Origin: Xiphydria camelus | Lineage: Eukaryota; Arthropoda; Insecta; Hymenoptera; Xiphydriidae | Length of the DNA stretch: 64,000 nucleotides | Assembly: GCA_963678675.1 (NCBI GenBank) | Contig: OY783195.1 | Location: 31,329,006 to 31,393,005 of the forward strand | Direction of reading: 5' to 3' | Shown: positions 34,003 to 46,802 of the stretch, piece by piece | How positions within the stretch are numbered: position 1 is the first letter of the stretch | Layout: each line of letters starts with the position of its first letter | Position numbers and translations under genes: made by a program | The notes under the pieces: model-generated | What the model was told of the DNA's origin: nothing | What the model saw: the letters and a program-made list of their open reading frames with translations, nothing else | Databases searched by the model: none

Positions 34003-37000
34003 CTAGCCACGCGCTTTTTTCACCAGCACGCGGGACTCGCGAAATAAAAGCGTCAGAGCAGGGGAGAACTGTAATCGTCGAACGAGACGTTTTTACGAGC
34101 GAAAAGTAATCGCTTCAACACTGGCCACGCTCTACCCTCTGCGGTAGAAAAATAAATGCACACGAAAAGAGGGAATATCGCAACGACGTGATCTCCGCGT
34201 AAAATTCATCACGGCGCTCGTCGTCGATATCGCCGACGACCGAGTTTACCATACGTCGCGAGTCGATCTACTTATCGCGCGTGCATCGATGCCCGCGCAT
34301 CGGTCGCGCAGTGCGATACACCGCCTATATACGAGTATATATATATATACACACACAGATAGGACGGATGACGGAGGGGAAGAGGCGAACCGACGTCGCC
34401 GGAGAGGAGGATACACGAAGCGGCGGCGCCTGTGGTTATCAGCGCTCGTAGGCGGCTATTGCTCGTTTCCCTCGATTACGCTTACGCGACTCCATCAGCC
34501 GCGCGCGGATGCGCCCGTCCGTGGAAGGAAGCGCCTCGCCTCGTCGGTGCGGCACACGCGCCGCGAGCGAATGGTCGCGTAGCGATAGAGGGAACGACGG
34601 GTCGTATAAACGCGTGCCGAGAAAAACGATCGAGTCGTGGGGGACGGAGAAGCGGGACGAACCGAGGACACGCGAGAGACGACCCTCGCCGTTTCTTGTA
34701 CTTTGGCCTCTCTCCGCTCCCCGCGAGAGAAAGAAATGCGGGAATCGAGAGAGAAATGCGCGCGAGAGGCGTGTGTAGGTACTCCCCTATCGCGTGATGG
34801 GAGCGGGCGCATGGAGCCAAACGACCCTCTCCGCCCCTCGTTCTCGCGTCGACTGTTTCCTACGATCGGGTGCAATTATCATCCCGAAGAAACTGCTCGG
34901 ATAAGACGCGACCGCGCGATAATAATCCCTGATAACAACGGGATGCCGGCGTTACGGTAAGAGGACCGGCAAGTGGAAATACAGTGACAGAAATTGTATA
35001 GGTTGCACGGCAATGTCGGTAGTTTGTTAATAAAGAAACTTCAATCGCGCTGTTATCTCATTATCTACGAGCTTTGCGCCGATATTTACATCCTCTTCGG
35101 TCCGCGTGATGTTCGAATAGCGTCCCCCGACACGACGTACAATACCCTCGACGCGTATCATGTATAGTATCTCCGTACGACGCGTGGAACGAGGAATGAA
35201 AAACACCGGGAGAGGGCGAGTTCGGCGAGAGGGTTATAATTTGTACCAGAAGCGATGACCGTACGGGGTGGTTCGCGCTGCCTCTTCTCTGCGCGCTCGA
35301 CAGCGGAAGCAGGAATTAGGCCCTCCCCCTCCGATACGGCTTAATTCGTAATACCGCACACGCGCCGGAATCCGAGGCTAATCCCGGAAGATTTAGAGTT
35401 TTGTTGTGGCGTGTGGAGGGGGCGAAGCGAGCGAAGAGGACACCGGCGGATCATGAGCCGCGCGAAGGGCCGAGAAAAACGGGGGTTGGGAGGCGCGTGA
35501 GTCAGCCCGCTCGGTCGAACGACGAGAGGGATCGGGCCGTGGAGACGGAAGGGAGGGGCATTCGAGGGAACGAGAATCCCGCGGGATACTGCACTCTATT
35601 AAGCGCTGTATCCGTTAACCGAAGATCCGAGCGCAGGTGCGCGGTACGGAGCGGCGGGGCGAGATTCTACAGCGCGTGCTAGGAGATCTCGCCTAGACAT
35701 AGCCAGACTTTGCGAGCGGTCGAATGAAACGGAGAAGAAGTGGATAGGCGCTCGTAGATGCTGCACCGGCGAGGAGGGATCAGAGATAACGAGGATTTCC
35801 AAATGGACTCCGGCATTTTTACAGCTTCGGCTCGAGGGACTGTTGATATTGCGCGCACGCGTACACAGAGGCGCCCGGAGTTTTCTACTCCGCTCGCGGG
35901 TCGCAGTCGATCGGCATCGCAGCGGAGTGAAGAGCGCGCGTATCGAGATAAAACTAACGACTCTCTCTTCCCCCCCCCCCCCCCCCGGCAATTTCGTATA
36001 TCGACGACTGCAATTGAACGCGCGTTACCGAGAGAACGATTCGTTCGAACGAAAACCAGTGATGAAATGTAACTGCGTTCGCTCGAACGAACAGTTCGTG
36101 CGTTTATGTATTTGGCCTTTATTCGATGGATCCCCGTTTTACGGCAAACTGTACTACGACTCGTTTGCAGGCATGCAAGTCTTGTTTCGAAACGACGCGA
36201 AGCCGAGCGCGTCGTTCGAGTGTACCTTTCGAGATTGACGCGCGATACGATGACGGCGAAAAAGATACGTAGGTACCTACGGATATAACGGGGACGGGGG
36301 AATAAACGCGTCCGTCAACGGAGGCGAGGGTGTCATCCGCGCGTCTCCGAGGAAATTAATAACAGCCATCCATTCTCGTTTCGGTGTACCCGTCGCGTGG
36401 ACACCGCGAGAAGAGGGCGAGTCGATACGGCGCGCGAGGAGGATGAATATATATCACCCTGCCGCTCGCTCGCACACATGCGATTGCACCGGCCACCTTG
36501 CGCGCGCTACGCGTTCACGCGCGCATGCATATACAACGAGCGCGGTATGCAAATGAAATCAATTTGAACGACGCGGGGTGCCGGGGCCGTGTATAGACCG
36601 TAGCGTGCGCGCGGGGATGCTAGACGGACGTGTTGCAGAAGCGCGCGCGTGCGCCAGGGGCTGCGAGGGGAGGGCGAGCGTGATTTAATATCGTAAAACA
36701 GGCTGTAACACCCCGCAGAAACTCACTTTAGTCTCGAGAATGGAAGAGAGGGGCCCCCACAGCTACATATGATTCCCCACCGCGACAGAATCACCGACCC
36801 CCTTTTTTAGTAGCGGGAACGCGCGACGACCCCACGACCTCTCTTAGCTCGTGTCTCTCTCCAAGATATCGGTGCATATAGACGGTCGTATCGAGGCTCT
36901 ACTCCCGGGGGCGGACGTCTTCGAGTACTCGAATATTTCTGCCGCGACGATGCGCGAGTTACGCGCACCTTTCGCTCTCGTGAATTCTAATGGATATCGT

Positions 37001-37507
37001 ATCAGCGACGGGATTGGATATCACCAAGTTTGCTCTCTCTCTTTCTCCCCCCTACCCATATCCGATGTATTTTTTGTTATGCCGAATCCAAAAATCATAG
37101 ATACCTTCGGGACATTTTTTGTTAGAAATACTGAGATATCGCTGATTTTATGAGGAAAGAAAAACAGAATTTTTCCGTACATAAAATCGGCAATATCAAT
37201 GACCGTCTTTTTAGAATCAGCGCGAAAAAAAATACGCGGGACAAGGTGGTCGAGCGATCGATTCCCGAGATCTCGACTTTTGGCAAGACATTCTTTCAAT
37301 TTCTCGCAAAAATCATAATCTCTGGAATTGGCTTCTCAACCACCTTATCCGATGAATTTGTTCACGCTTATTCCAAAAATGACGGATTTATCGGGGATAT
37401 CCAAAGAAATACCGAGATATCGGCAATTTTCATCGAAAAAAAGTGTCGAAAAAAAAAAATCGACTCCTTTCCACGACGTACACAATTCCCCGTCGATTCC
37501 AGCTTCA
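34003..37507. other. CpG-rich DNA, no gene seen
   Basis: GC-rich from 34.2 to 36.9 kb, then AT-richer with weak internal repetition of GAAATACCGAGATATCGGC-type phrases (37120-37140 and 37400-37430). No splice-supported exon or hydrophobic signal-peptide frame was recognised. Confidence 0.4.
35970..35986. repeat. C homopolymer, 17 bases
   Basis: Uninterrupted C run preceded by CTCTCTCTT. Confidence 0.95.
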
Positions 37508-37865
37508 CTAAATAACCTAGCCGGATCCTAGCGTGATGTCGCATAGCGGCTAGGTGTGACCTAGACGTGATCGGAGGAGCACCCCGTGGAACCAAGCACA
37601 ATGAGAAATTGACGAACCTAGCCCAAAAGACCTAGCTCGATGTACCCGTAATAATAGTAGGTACCTAGCCGAGGATTTTCCTATATATAGAAACCTAGCA
37701 CAACCTAGCCGAGGAATCTATGTATAGAACCCTACCTAGCCGACGATGAATTTTTTCACAAACAAACCTAGCACAACCTAGCCGAGGATCCTTCCTTATA
37801 CAACCTAGCCCGACCTAACCGCACCTAGCCCCACGACCTAACCTAACCTAACCACACCTAGGCAC
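37508..37865. repeat. degenerate CCTAGC / CCTAACC array, telomere-like
   Basis: Many AACCTAGC units, often AACCTAGCCGAGGAT, pass at the right end into CCTAACCTAACCTAACC. Insect telomeres are (TTAGG)n, and CCTAA is its complement. Only about three units are exact, so this is an old or variant interstitial tract. Confidence 0.65.
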
Positions 37866-38989
37866 CGCGAGATCGCATCGCGGGGTGCGGTTCCTCGCCC
37901 GAGTTTTATACGCGCCTATATCGAGAGTTCCTTCTGGTTAATCAGAGAGAGAGAGAGAAGGTGGGAGGGGATGATTAATTCGGTGGAGGTGTCGCAACGA
38001 AGCGGGGGTACACACGGTTAACGACGCGATTAATCTCGTCATCGTCGTCGTCGTCTTTTACCTCGAAGGAGCGAGTGCCACCTTTGAAAGGCGATGCGGA
38101 CGCGCGCTTGTGCGTCGAAGGAGTATGCAAGCGCGTATACGCATATCCATACGTCTGCAGCCGCCGCTTTTGGCATTGTCACGCAACGTCGACGGAAGAG
38201 CGACGAAGAAAAATTCCAATTTATCCGAGTGAAAAGTTTGCGCCGGCTGCGAGAGGCGTCGCGCGGCGGACGTCTCCGTTGCCTTCCCACCCTTACTTCT
38301 CGCTAGCCGAAAGACGCGTCGAAAAACTAGATAATTCCCCGGAGTGGGTACGGAGATATACCCGCTCCAGAGAGAGAGAGAGAGAGAGGGTGTATTTGCA
38401 TCTCTCGTTCCTTCGGCGAACGCGCAACGCGGATCGCTTCTACATGTCCCGCACGAGAAAAAGAGAAACGCGTTCGCGGTCAGTCCGTGTCCGCCCGCGC
38501 AAGGATACCGAGACATCCGAGCCAATTTCGATTCGTCAAAGTGTCTCGTCGAGTTTGCCGCGCGGGATCGTAAATCAGGCGGGCGGTATCAATGCATCCA
38601 TATGCCCCGCTCGCGCTTATACATATGTACCAAGTAGTTAGGTATGCGTGGAAGCTCGTGACGCGGCGCGAGTGCGTTTGTACGTATGGATGTGCGGCTC
38701 GATTCCCTCCCTGAATTTATGAAGTATGTGTGCGTGCGGATGACTACGGCCCGCACCGTTGCGAATTTTCGAAAGTTCGGGTACGAGCATTTTTGCCGAA
38801 GCGATATCGCGCTTCGAAGAAGGGAAACGACGGCGAGAGTAAATTAGATAATGGATTCAAAAAATTCTCGGAAATATTAACGGTTTTGGAGAATGGAACA
38901 CAACAGCTGTATTTAGTTCCATCTGTTTGTACGCGTCGAGTCGAAAGGTTGGATCGTCTGTCTCTCTCTCCTTCTCTTTCTCCTTTTCT

Positions 38990-39005
38990 CCCCCCCCCCC
39001 CCCCC
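38990..39005. repeat. C homopolymer, 16 bases
   Basis: Follows a CT-rich stretch and precedes TCTCACACACA. Confidence 0.95.
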
Positions 39006-39784
39006 TCTCACACACAGAGCTGTATAGTGGCGTAACGCGCGGGTTGAACGGCGCAAAGTACCATGGAATAATTCAGGAGGTCGAGATACGCGTAAGTGAC
39101 TGACTCTGTCGCATTAAACGCGGATATAATTCATATACGAGTACCTACGCACGCAAAGGCGATGCGTATGGTACATACGTATATCCGCAAGTGGAAACGC
39201 GTACGCGTACATATATTAACCTATAGATGCGGAGTATAAGGCATTGTGCGGAAGGCGCGTGCGTCGGTAGGGAGGCTCTGCGATTGCATGCGTGAATGCA
39301 CGAACGGGTATGCACGAGCCGGAGGAGCGCATCTGTCCCGCGAGTAGCTCGCGAGTGCCGGGCGGGACGCGATGGTTGGTTGGAATATACGCGTACCCGT
39401 GTGTACCCGCGTTATATCCAGCAACCGACCCGACGTCAGACATCGATCGCGCCCTCGTTACGTCAATTTTCCGACATGCGATCTCCGGAAGCGCGAATCT
39501 ACGAACCGGCTGTATGAGGCGTATATCTACCTAAACACGTGGGACACGCGCGAGTGTCGGATGAGAGGTGGATTTGCCGTCGGAGGCTCGCGGGCTTGAA
39601 AAAGGATGGTTAATATTTTAGAATCTCCGCAGTCGAAGGACGAATCGATTTTTGGCAATCCTTCCCGAGACGGAAATGTTAGGCCTACTCTCTTGGGCTG
39701 ATGGTAAGTCGATTTTCCATTGTATTGAAACCCTATGTTGAGCCTAAACTGGTACGTTGGTGAATATGTCACCAATTAAAAATA

Positions 39785-39950
39785 CACTAAGAATAATTAG
39801 GTTAAAATGGCAAAATGCATCTAGTTAAATACGTTTAGTTATTCTAATACAAATACTCTGAGCAGGTAGTTATTTCAACCAAACGTTTCGTTATTCTAAT
39901 CAACGAGTGATTAATTTAATCAAACAGATGGAGGATTCATAAAAAAAATA
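39785..39950. mobile_element. mariner-type MITE, family D, copy 2 (partial)
   Basis: CACTAAGAATAATTAGGTTA then AATGGCAAAATGCATCTAG and ATTCTAATCAA units; the right end fades after GGAGGATTCAT. Confidence 0.6.
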
Positions 39951-40193
39951 CTCCCGCGAAAACCCCATCGATCGCGAGATTAGGCGCGGAGCGGCTCCGC
40001 GAATAACGGGGAGTGTATCTCGCCCTCGAATACACCTCGTATAAGTATACGCGGGGGGTAGGTGTACGTTACGCGGGCTAGAGAAGAAACCTGAGAAAAC
40101 TCAGTGGTCCCCGTAAACTTATCCGGTTCCTGTCCTCGTTTCGTCCTGTCTCGCTTCGCGCCGTAAATACGTATACGTGTATATCCGTATGCT

Positions 40194-40440
40194 CTGCCCA
40201 ACTATGGAGAAAAGCAGTAACTAGCGAGGCAGCAATATGCGTTTTTTTTTTTTGGTAACATTGAATATCTTGAGAATTATTTTGTACCCAAATTCAACGC
40301 AAAAAAGAAGAAATGTTAAAGCTAGGTTTCTATTAGTAATCTGTCTTGGAAACCCTTCGGATGAAGGCATCAAAGTTAAAGTTGTTTTTCCACAAATTTG
40401 TGGGTTAGCAGTTTTACTGCCTTTCTCCATAGTTGGGCAG
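40194..40440. mobile_element. 247-bp MITE with CTGCCCAACTATGGAGAAAA ends
   Basis: Left CTGCCCAACTATGGAGAAAA and right CTTTCTCCATAGTTGGGCAG are inverted repeats. It is flanked, a few bases out, by the 17-bp direct repeat TACGTGTATATCCGTAT (40174-40190 and 40446-40462). Confidence 0.8.
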
Positions 40441-40646
40441 TATAGTACGTGTATATCCGTATAGGTGTACATGTGTTTTGTTTCTGGCCGACTCCAAAAA
40501 TCGTTGCTTCATTATAAAGTTCGTCTCGAAGGAAGACCGAGAGATTTCATCGTCGAATGCCCCGTTGATCCAATTCAGGCTCCGATGCTCCACGTCCCTC
40601 CGAGATTACAATCGAGATACGAAACTGACGAACGGACCGTTCTGAG

Positions 40647-40987
40647 TATTGGAATTAGCAAAAATCAGCTCAGTAAATTTATTGAATAGTCTGACGTGTA
40701 CGGCGAACTGATGATGTCATGACGAAACTATTCTTAAGAAAGCAGCGCGTAGGGTCTGCTCTCAAATATCGTATGAATATTTATATGAAACGATATACAC
40801 CTAGAGAGAGAAAAAAAATTAAGGACCAAGTGTATTAGAAGTCTTTCTTTGTGAGTTAGACTCTCGGAGCTCTCCCAAGAGTAAATAAATACGTTAGTCA
40901 CGTTTGGTAATAAAATTATAACTTCCACTCAACCACAGTGTTTTATTTAATGCTTTTCACATCACCTGGCTTCCGTCATAATCAATA
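40647..40987 (+). mobile_element. 340-bp element with 5-bp target duplication, copy 2
   Basis: 341 bp in the same orientation as copy 1. It is flanked by CTGAG at 40642-40646 and 40988-40992, different from the GTTAC flank of copy 1, which supports two independent insertions and fixes the ends. No open frame of useful length. Confidence 0.78.
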
Positions 40988-42232
40988 CTGAGAAGAAAAA
41001 AAACGAGGGCCATCTCCGCGCGAGGAAGGTATACAAGTTGCGCGAAGGTAGGTATATCGCATACCTACGGCTAAATACGCGAGTGGACAGCGCGTAACTT
41101 TATTTTTAGACACACCCGGCTTTGCCAGCAGAGCCTAGGGTAACGCGGGTAATTGACACACTCGGTTCGTTTACACGGCACGCCACGTCACGAAGAATGA
41201 CGGTGGTATCGGTGTTGCTGCACTCACCGCGAAATAGAAGGGGGGATGGCTCGAGAGGGTCGGTGCGGGTGTTCGGTGGGGCGAGTCGCAGGGGGATGGT
41301 ACCAATACAGATCGATAAGTTACCCTAACTCGAAGCTCGCACAGCTTCTCCCTCTTTGTCCCGCTCGCTCTCCGACGAATTCGCTCACCACCGCCACCAC
41401 CACCACCACCTCATCCTCCATCTCTCTTTCTTTCATTCACCGACTCACTCTCGCGCCACACGACCGCGTACCGCCCGTACGCGCGTACACACATCGCGCG
41501 GCGATGACTCATGGACCGGGAATCCACTTTGTTCTATTGGTCCCGCTCTCCGTGCACCTCCCCCCCGTCCTCCGCACCCTAATCGCGCGGCCGCACGTAC
41601 GTTGCGCCAAGTAAAGCGGGACTACCGAAGGGAACGTCCACACCGAGCGAAACGTGCCGATTCTTTCGCGAAAGCGTCCGCCAAAGATCGCGTAACGTAC
41701 ATGCGACGTGAAACGAGGTAGAAGCGGGAGATGGAAGAGATACCGTTCGCAAAAGCGATCGTCACGGCGACAAAGGAATCGCGCACGCGAATGGGAAATT
41801 TCCTCGCTAATTTCTCCGTGGAAGTCTAAACGATACCTACGCTGAAACGGGGGAAGGTAAGTATGTACGATTAGCACGATTAGCTGCACGACTGTGCAAA
41901 CGAGTGCATTTACGCGCGGTGCAGGTTGAGAAGTAAAGTTTTTCCGCTGATTATCTCGAAATCGACTGAGCGAAACGTGAAACGCCGACGTCTATGCGCG
42001 AGAGTTGATATCGGTTAGTCTCGCGAACAGAGATAGTTGAGTCTTAACACTGCGTCCGGGTTGTTTAAGGGTGATCGGGGCGCGTAACGAGCACCTCGTA
42101 CGCGACGAGGATCGATCGCTCGAACGTTCCACCATTACCCTACTCGCCGCACGATGATGCGGTGCCGCGAAAGTTGCGCGGCTACGCGTATTATCGCGCG
42201 CTACTCGTTCGGTTTGGTCTTAGCCGGGATGA

Positions 42233-42476
42233 TTGAGGTGGTTAGAATGAAAGGGGTACAAGTGACTTTTCTTATACATGGACTTAAGTGCAGATTTAGG
42301 TTATTTGAATTTTAAAAATTTCAGGATCTATGCATGTGATCCCATGTGATAGATGAAAAGCTCAAAGCAGGAAAGCTTTTTATACTAAATAAATTGGCAC
42401 ACAAGGTTCCTGAATCTGCACTCAAGTCCATATATAAGAAAAGTCACTTGCACCCCTTTTATTCTAACCCCCTCAA
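42233..42476. mobile_element. 244-bp MITE with TTGAGGTGGTTAGAATGAAA arms
   Basis: Arms of about 65 bp: left TTGAGGTGGTTAGAATGAAA through GACTTAAGTGCAGATT, right AATCTGCACTCAAGTC through TTCTAACCCCCTCAA. The target duplication is not clear (perhaps 2 bp). Confidence 0.8.
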
Positions 42477-42541
42477 TTCATAATTGGGGTGGGGTGGTAT
42501 CGTCACCGTTTTACAACGCTCGGAAATAAATACATAGTCGC

Positions 42542-42560
42542 GGGGGGGGGGGGGGGGGGG
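42542..42560. repeat. G homopolymer, 19 bases
   Basis: Longest of the seven G/C runs in the window. Confidence 0.95.
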
Positions 42561-42777
42561 CGTCGATCCAGCGCGGGAGAGTTGCGCGGTAAATACCTTT
42601 ATGCATCGCGTCATCGGCGTGGTAACGAGTTTCTGTAAAACTCGATCGTTCGGAGGAGGACTCTTTCCACGGTACGGCACTTAAATGGAAGGTCACTCCT
42701 GCGGCTCACGACCACTTTCCCGATAACCGGCGAGTGCATAACGCACGAGTTCCGAACGCTCTTAAAATGAGTATGCG

Positions 42778-43047
42778 CACTGATAAAAAAAAAGTGGTCG
42801 AGCTGACCAAAATCTTAGAGACGATTTTACCAAACCGTGTGGTAAAATATGGATCCCTCCGTTTTTATCCGGTTCGACTGACCACTTTTTCGTCAGAATA
42901 ACTGAACCTTTCGTTACAATAACAAACGTTTGATTGGAATAACTTGATATCGAGTTCAACTGACCAGTATTTTGGTTAGAATAACTAAATGGCTACGTTT
43001 TAGATGCATTTTGTCATTTTAACCTATTATAATAATTGTTCTCGGTG
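42778..43047. mobile_element. mariner-type MITE, family D, copy 3 (reverse orientation)
   Basis: 270 bp between CACTGATAAAAA and TTGTTCTCGGTG. It carries GGATCCCTCCGTTTTTATCC, repeated ATTGGAATAACT-type units and AGATGCATTTTGTCATTTTA, the reverse complement of the family D left end. Confidence 0.75.
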
Positions 43048-43557
43048 CACGGCCGCCACGGTGTACAATTCATAAGAAATGTTGTAGGACACCTAAAAGT
43101 TCGTTGTAACCATATGGCTGCAAGATCCCTCACAGGGTTAAGCGCACCGTCGCGTGACCCGCGTTGATTGCCGAGGGCAATCGTGCGTCGGCGCGGAGAA
43201 ATTATCGAAATCTCTCTCGAAACGGCGTAATCGTTGCTACGCGTGTCGTGCAGGTGCGAGGCTCTCGACTGCCTCGATGTACCTACCGCACTGCGGGTGC
43301 AGCGGCATCGAAGGTCGTCCCGTTGCACTACGCTGCGACTCACGCTCGCGGGCCATTTTCAACGCGAATGCCTAGACGCGCCAGGCGACGGGGGGTTCAA
43401 AAGGCGCATCGCGGAGTCTATACACGCGCGACGACAACTGGTGCTATCTGTCATCTCGGGGTAATTGTTTAACCATGCGCTTTCCGTTTCCGGTTCCGAA
43501 GACATTCCGTCGCGGCGCGTGCGACGTCGATGCGGTTGGGAACAAAGGTGACGTACA

Positions 43558-43570
43558 CCCCCCCCCCCCC
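43558..43570. repeat. C homopolymer, 13 bases
   Basis: Uninterrupted C run about 1 kb after the G run at 42542. Confidence 0.95.
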
Positions 43571-43664
43571 TTCCATACGACGTCCGTAGGCGTCGTATTG
43601 TACGAAGCCGTCGTGCGACGATAGAGACTCTCTTCGTCACTTCCAGCTAACGGATTACGCGTCT

Positions 43665-43867
43665 CGATATCTCGAATAATTATTTATTTCGATGAATTTG
43701 ATCTTTTGTCAAAATATCAATCAGTAAGACACTTCGTTCACGTGATATTGTACGGAAGAAATATCTGATTGACGCGTTAAACAATTTCATTGATATAAAT
43801 AGATACCTAATTCATTGCGACCCCGCGAGTAATTTTCAGTAGATCTGACTCGTTTTTTTTCTCCGTG
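43665..43867. mobile_element. mariner-type MITE, family F, copy 2, left end unclear
   Basis: Carries ATTGCGACCCCGCGAGTAAT, TTTTCAGTAGATCTGACTCG and a terminal TTTTTTTTCTCCGTG. The left terminus cannot be placed by eye. Confidence 0.6.
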
Positions 43868-46798
43868 TACCACGGGTTTAATAATTCAACGGTTTATTTC
43901 ACGCTCGAACCTTCGTTGCCAACCTTATTTAGACGTCCGTGTACGCGGTGTCCTCGCCGTTCCCTGGAAAAGCCTTCGCGACGTCGCGGCGTTCCGATCG
44001 TTTAGCTTTCCATCGGGGATTTAAAAAAAAAGTACGTGGAAAATTGTCGAGGTCTGCGCATCTCGCTTTTACCGCAAAAAGCGCTTTCCCGTTACGGCTC
44101 TCGGTCGCGCGCCCGCGCCGCACGTCTTGTGTCGTTGAGGACCTACACGTATACGCGTCGTGCTCTGTTTGGCGCGCGACAACAATTTTTTTCATCGTTC
44201 GTACTTTTCAATCGGAAACGCGAAATAACCTGACGCGCTTGCAAGGGTCGATTCTCGCGACGCGGAAGAGAGTGGAACAAAATGACGTAATTGACTTGTT
44301 CGCGCTGAATGCGACGCTGCTGCAGAAGATGATTATGCGAAATGGTCGGAAGGAAATGGAATTTATCGAGTGTCGCCCTCATCTCTCGCGCGTCGTTCTC
44401 GCCGGCGTGGGAGGCTCACTGAACTCCGCGATAAACACCTCCCGAATTCCGCGCGTCTCCGAGAGAAAATTCGTCATCGCCGTCTCCGTTGCTGCTTCCC
44501 TTTCTTCGTTCTCCTCTCGAGCTCGACGCAACCGAGGCAACGATCGACCGAGGGAAGCCTTGATCGATGGAGAGAGGAACGGCTTTTATTCTCTCTCTTT
44601 CTCCGCGATCAGCCTCTTCCTTCCTCCCCCTCTCCCTCATGCTACTCATTACTATTATCTTTTTAATTATTTTGTTTTATCTCGTATCATTTTTTTATTC
44701 TACCGTTATAATTACCGCTTTAGTTACTTTATCAGTTATTGACTTACTACTCATTTACTCATTATTATTATCTTTATCATTATCTTGTTTTATTTCTTAT
44801 TTTTATTTTTACCGTTATAATTACCGCTTTAGTTGCTTACTTACGTTATTGGCTTTATTTTTGTACCTTATTTACTTAGTAATTGCTTAATTTTTCTTAT
44901 TTTTATTACCGTTCTAGTTACTTACTTAGTTATTGACTTTATTTTTGTATCTTACTCTTACTTAGTAGTTACCTAACTAGTTATTTACTTTACTTTTGTA
45001 CTTCCTTAAGTGCTCTTAGAGGGCTTGCCCTAGAGCAAAATAAACGCTTCATCTTCTTCTTTTTCTCCTCTTTCTCGACACGACGTGTACCGCCGCTATA
45101 GATATCGGAGCGTGGCACATACCACCATTCGTATGCAAATACGTCGCGAAAGAAGTGTCGACCTCCAACCCTGAACTTCCGACCCCACATCGTCGCGAGA
45201 CTTCCTTCGAAGATCAGATTCCACACGTCGCACATCCCCCGACGTACGTATGCGGGCAAAAAGTTGGCGTGCGGGATGATAAAAGTGTTGTACGGAGTGG
45301 GGGGGTGCCGGCGCGATCCACGTAGCCGCAGTCCTGTCCGTTTTTAGGCCAAACGGGGCGTCGGGGGAACCCGCCGTCGCGACGTCACTGCCCTCACAGA
45401 GACGGGAGTGATTCTCCTCCGGGGGCTAATCTTGTTACCTTACAATTTACAGCGGCTAGCTGGGCTCTCTCGCAGAGCTGCTGGATGGCTGCCCGGCTAC
45501 TCACATTAATGAGTTAGCAGTTAACTTATAGCCGCGCCCTTCCCCATCCCCCCCGTCTTCGTGAGTGCGCTACCCGATACGCCATCACCCCCGTTCTTTC
45601 GAGGCGTCTTACGTCGTACTCCGCGAGATACACACATACGACGTCGCGCTACACGTTATTACCGCGCGGGCGGGCGGGGGGTGGCGCGATGCCCGGCCGT
45701 ACGCCCCGCGCTCGCGCGTCGCACCAATCTCCATTAGTTTATCTCGTTACCGCGGCCAGCCGGGGTATGCGGTAGCGGACCGCGCGCGGGCACGGAACGA
45801 CCTCGTCGCATCCGAAAGTACCGCGCGCGCTTCCTTGTTGGTCGACGGGCTTTATGACGCGGCCGGGGATACCCGTTACAGTCGCTCTTTCGAATGAGGG
45901 AGGAGAAAGAGAGAGAAAAAAGAGAAGACGAAACAGGAGGCGAACGAGCGGATGGAAACGTCGAGAGTGGACGACGGGCCGTTGAAGGAAATTCTTTCGC
46001 TCGGAAGGTGTGTTGTGTTCTACCCGCTGACGGATCGATGGGTGGGGGTGCGAAGTCGGAGGGAGGAAGGGAGGACGCTGGCACGAGAGGTGACGTCGGT
46101 CTCGCGGGAAGAGAGGAAGAAAGAAATGGGAACGCGCGCGATACGAGAGACTAGCGCGCGTGGTCGCAAAATTGGCGGCGTACAGGGCAGAGAGACTGCG
46201 GACGTTTCGTCTCCTTCGCCCAATTTCCTCCTCGATTGCCGCGCGAGACGCCCCTGTCGATTTCAATCGCGCGAGGATTACGGTTTCTCCAGCGGCACAC
46301 AGGGGCTTTTTCCCTGCTACAAGTTAGTCCACTGAAGTGCAGTAACACTCTAAAGTATGTTCTTCGTGCGATGTGGCAACAATGTTTGACGTACAGTGGT
46401 ATGTGAGTTCAAAAATGGAGCCCAAAACATCTGGTCATGCATCTGTGCGTCGTGCAACGTTGCCACATTGACTTATCTGAGGTTAAATTTATAAAGAACA
46501 ATTGATAAAAAAAATAACGGGCTTCTCAATGAACGTGAAAATTGGTATAGATGATTTTAGTTCATTAAACTTGCTGTTCAAAACATTTCAGAATTTCTTC
46601 GCTATTTTTCTCAGAAATATCGCGGTTTGTTGGTTATAACCCCATAAGAACACATGCTATTTCGTTATTCAAAAATCTTTGCAACGAGCTTCTTAAGAGA
46701 CTTGAAAATTCAACTGAATTTTTTGCTTTACTTCAATCTACCGAATGCAGTCATTTTCAAGCATTTCTCACTATTTTTAGTATAACGCTCGAGAAACC
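43868..46798. other. mixed DNA with a LINE-like 3' region, no gene seen
   Basis: The stretch 43930-44640 is GC-moderate with overlapping frames on both strands and no motif. It is followed by the LINE-like region at 44640 and CpG-rich DNA to 46300. A possible imperfect inverted pair, GTGCGATGTGGCAACAATG (about 46367) and GCAACGTTGCCACATTG (about 46456), may be another old element. Confidence 0.4.
44640..45066 (+). mobile_element. LINE-like 3' region with tandem repeats and terminal hairpin, copy a
   Basis: About 350 bp of degenerate tandem repeats built on TTACCGTTATAATTACCGCT and TTAGTTACTTACTTAGTTAT, then the hairpin GCTCTTAGAGGGCTTGCCCT..AGAGC (45012-45036), AAAATAAACGCTTC and a TCTTCTTCTTTTTCTCC tail. 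Confidence 0.62.
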
Positions 46799-46802
46799 TT
46801 AA

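Larger units (their letters stand above)
37866..40190. other. CpG-rich DNA, no gene seen
   Basis: Contains GA and C runs and a partial MITE at 39785. A minus-strand frame around 38058-38525 ends next to a GT donor, but it has no signal peptide and its composition mirrors the other strand, so it is not annotated. Confidence 0.4.
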
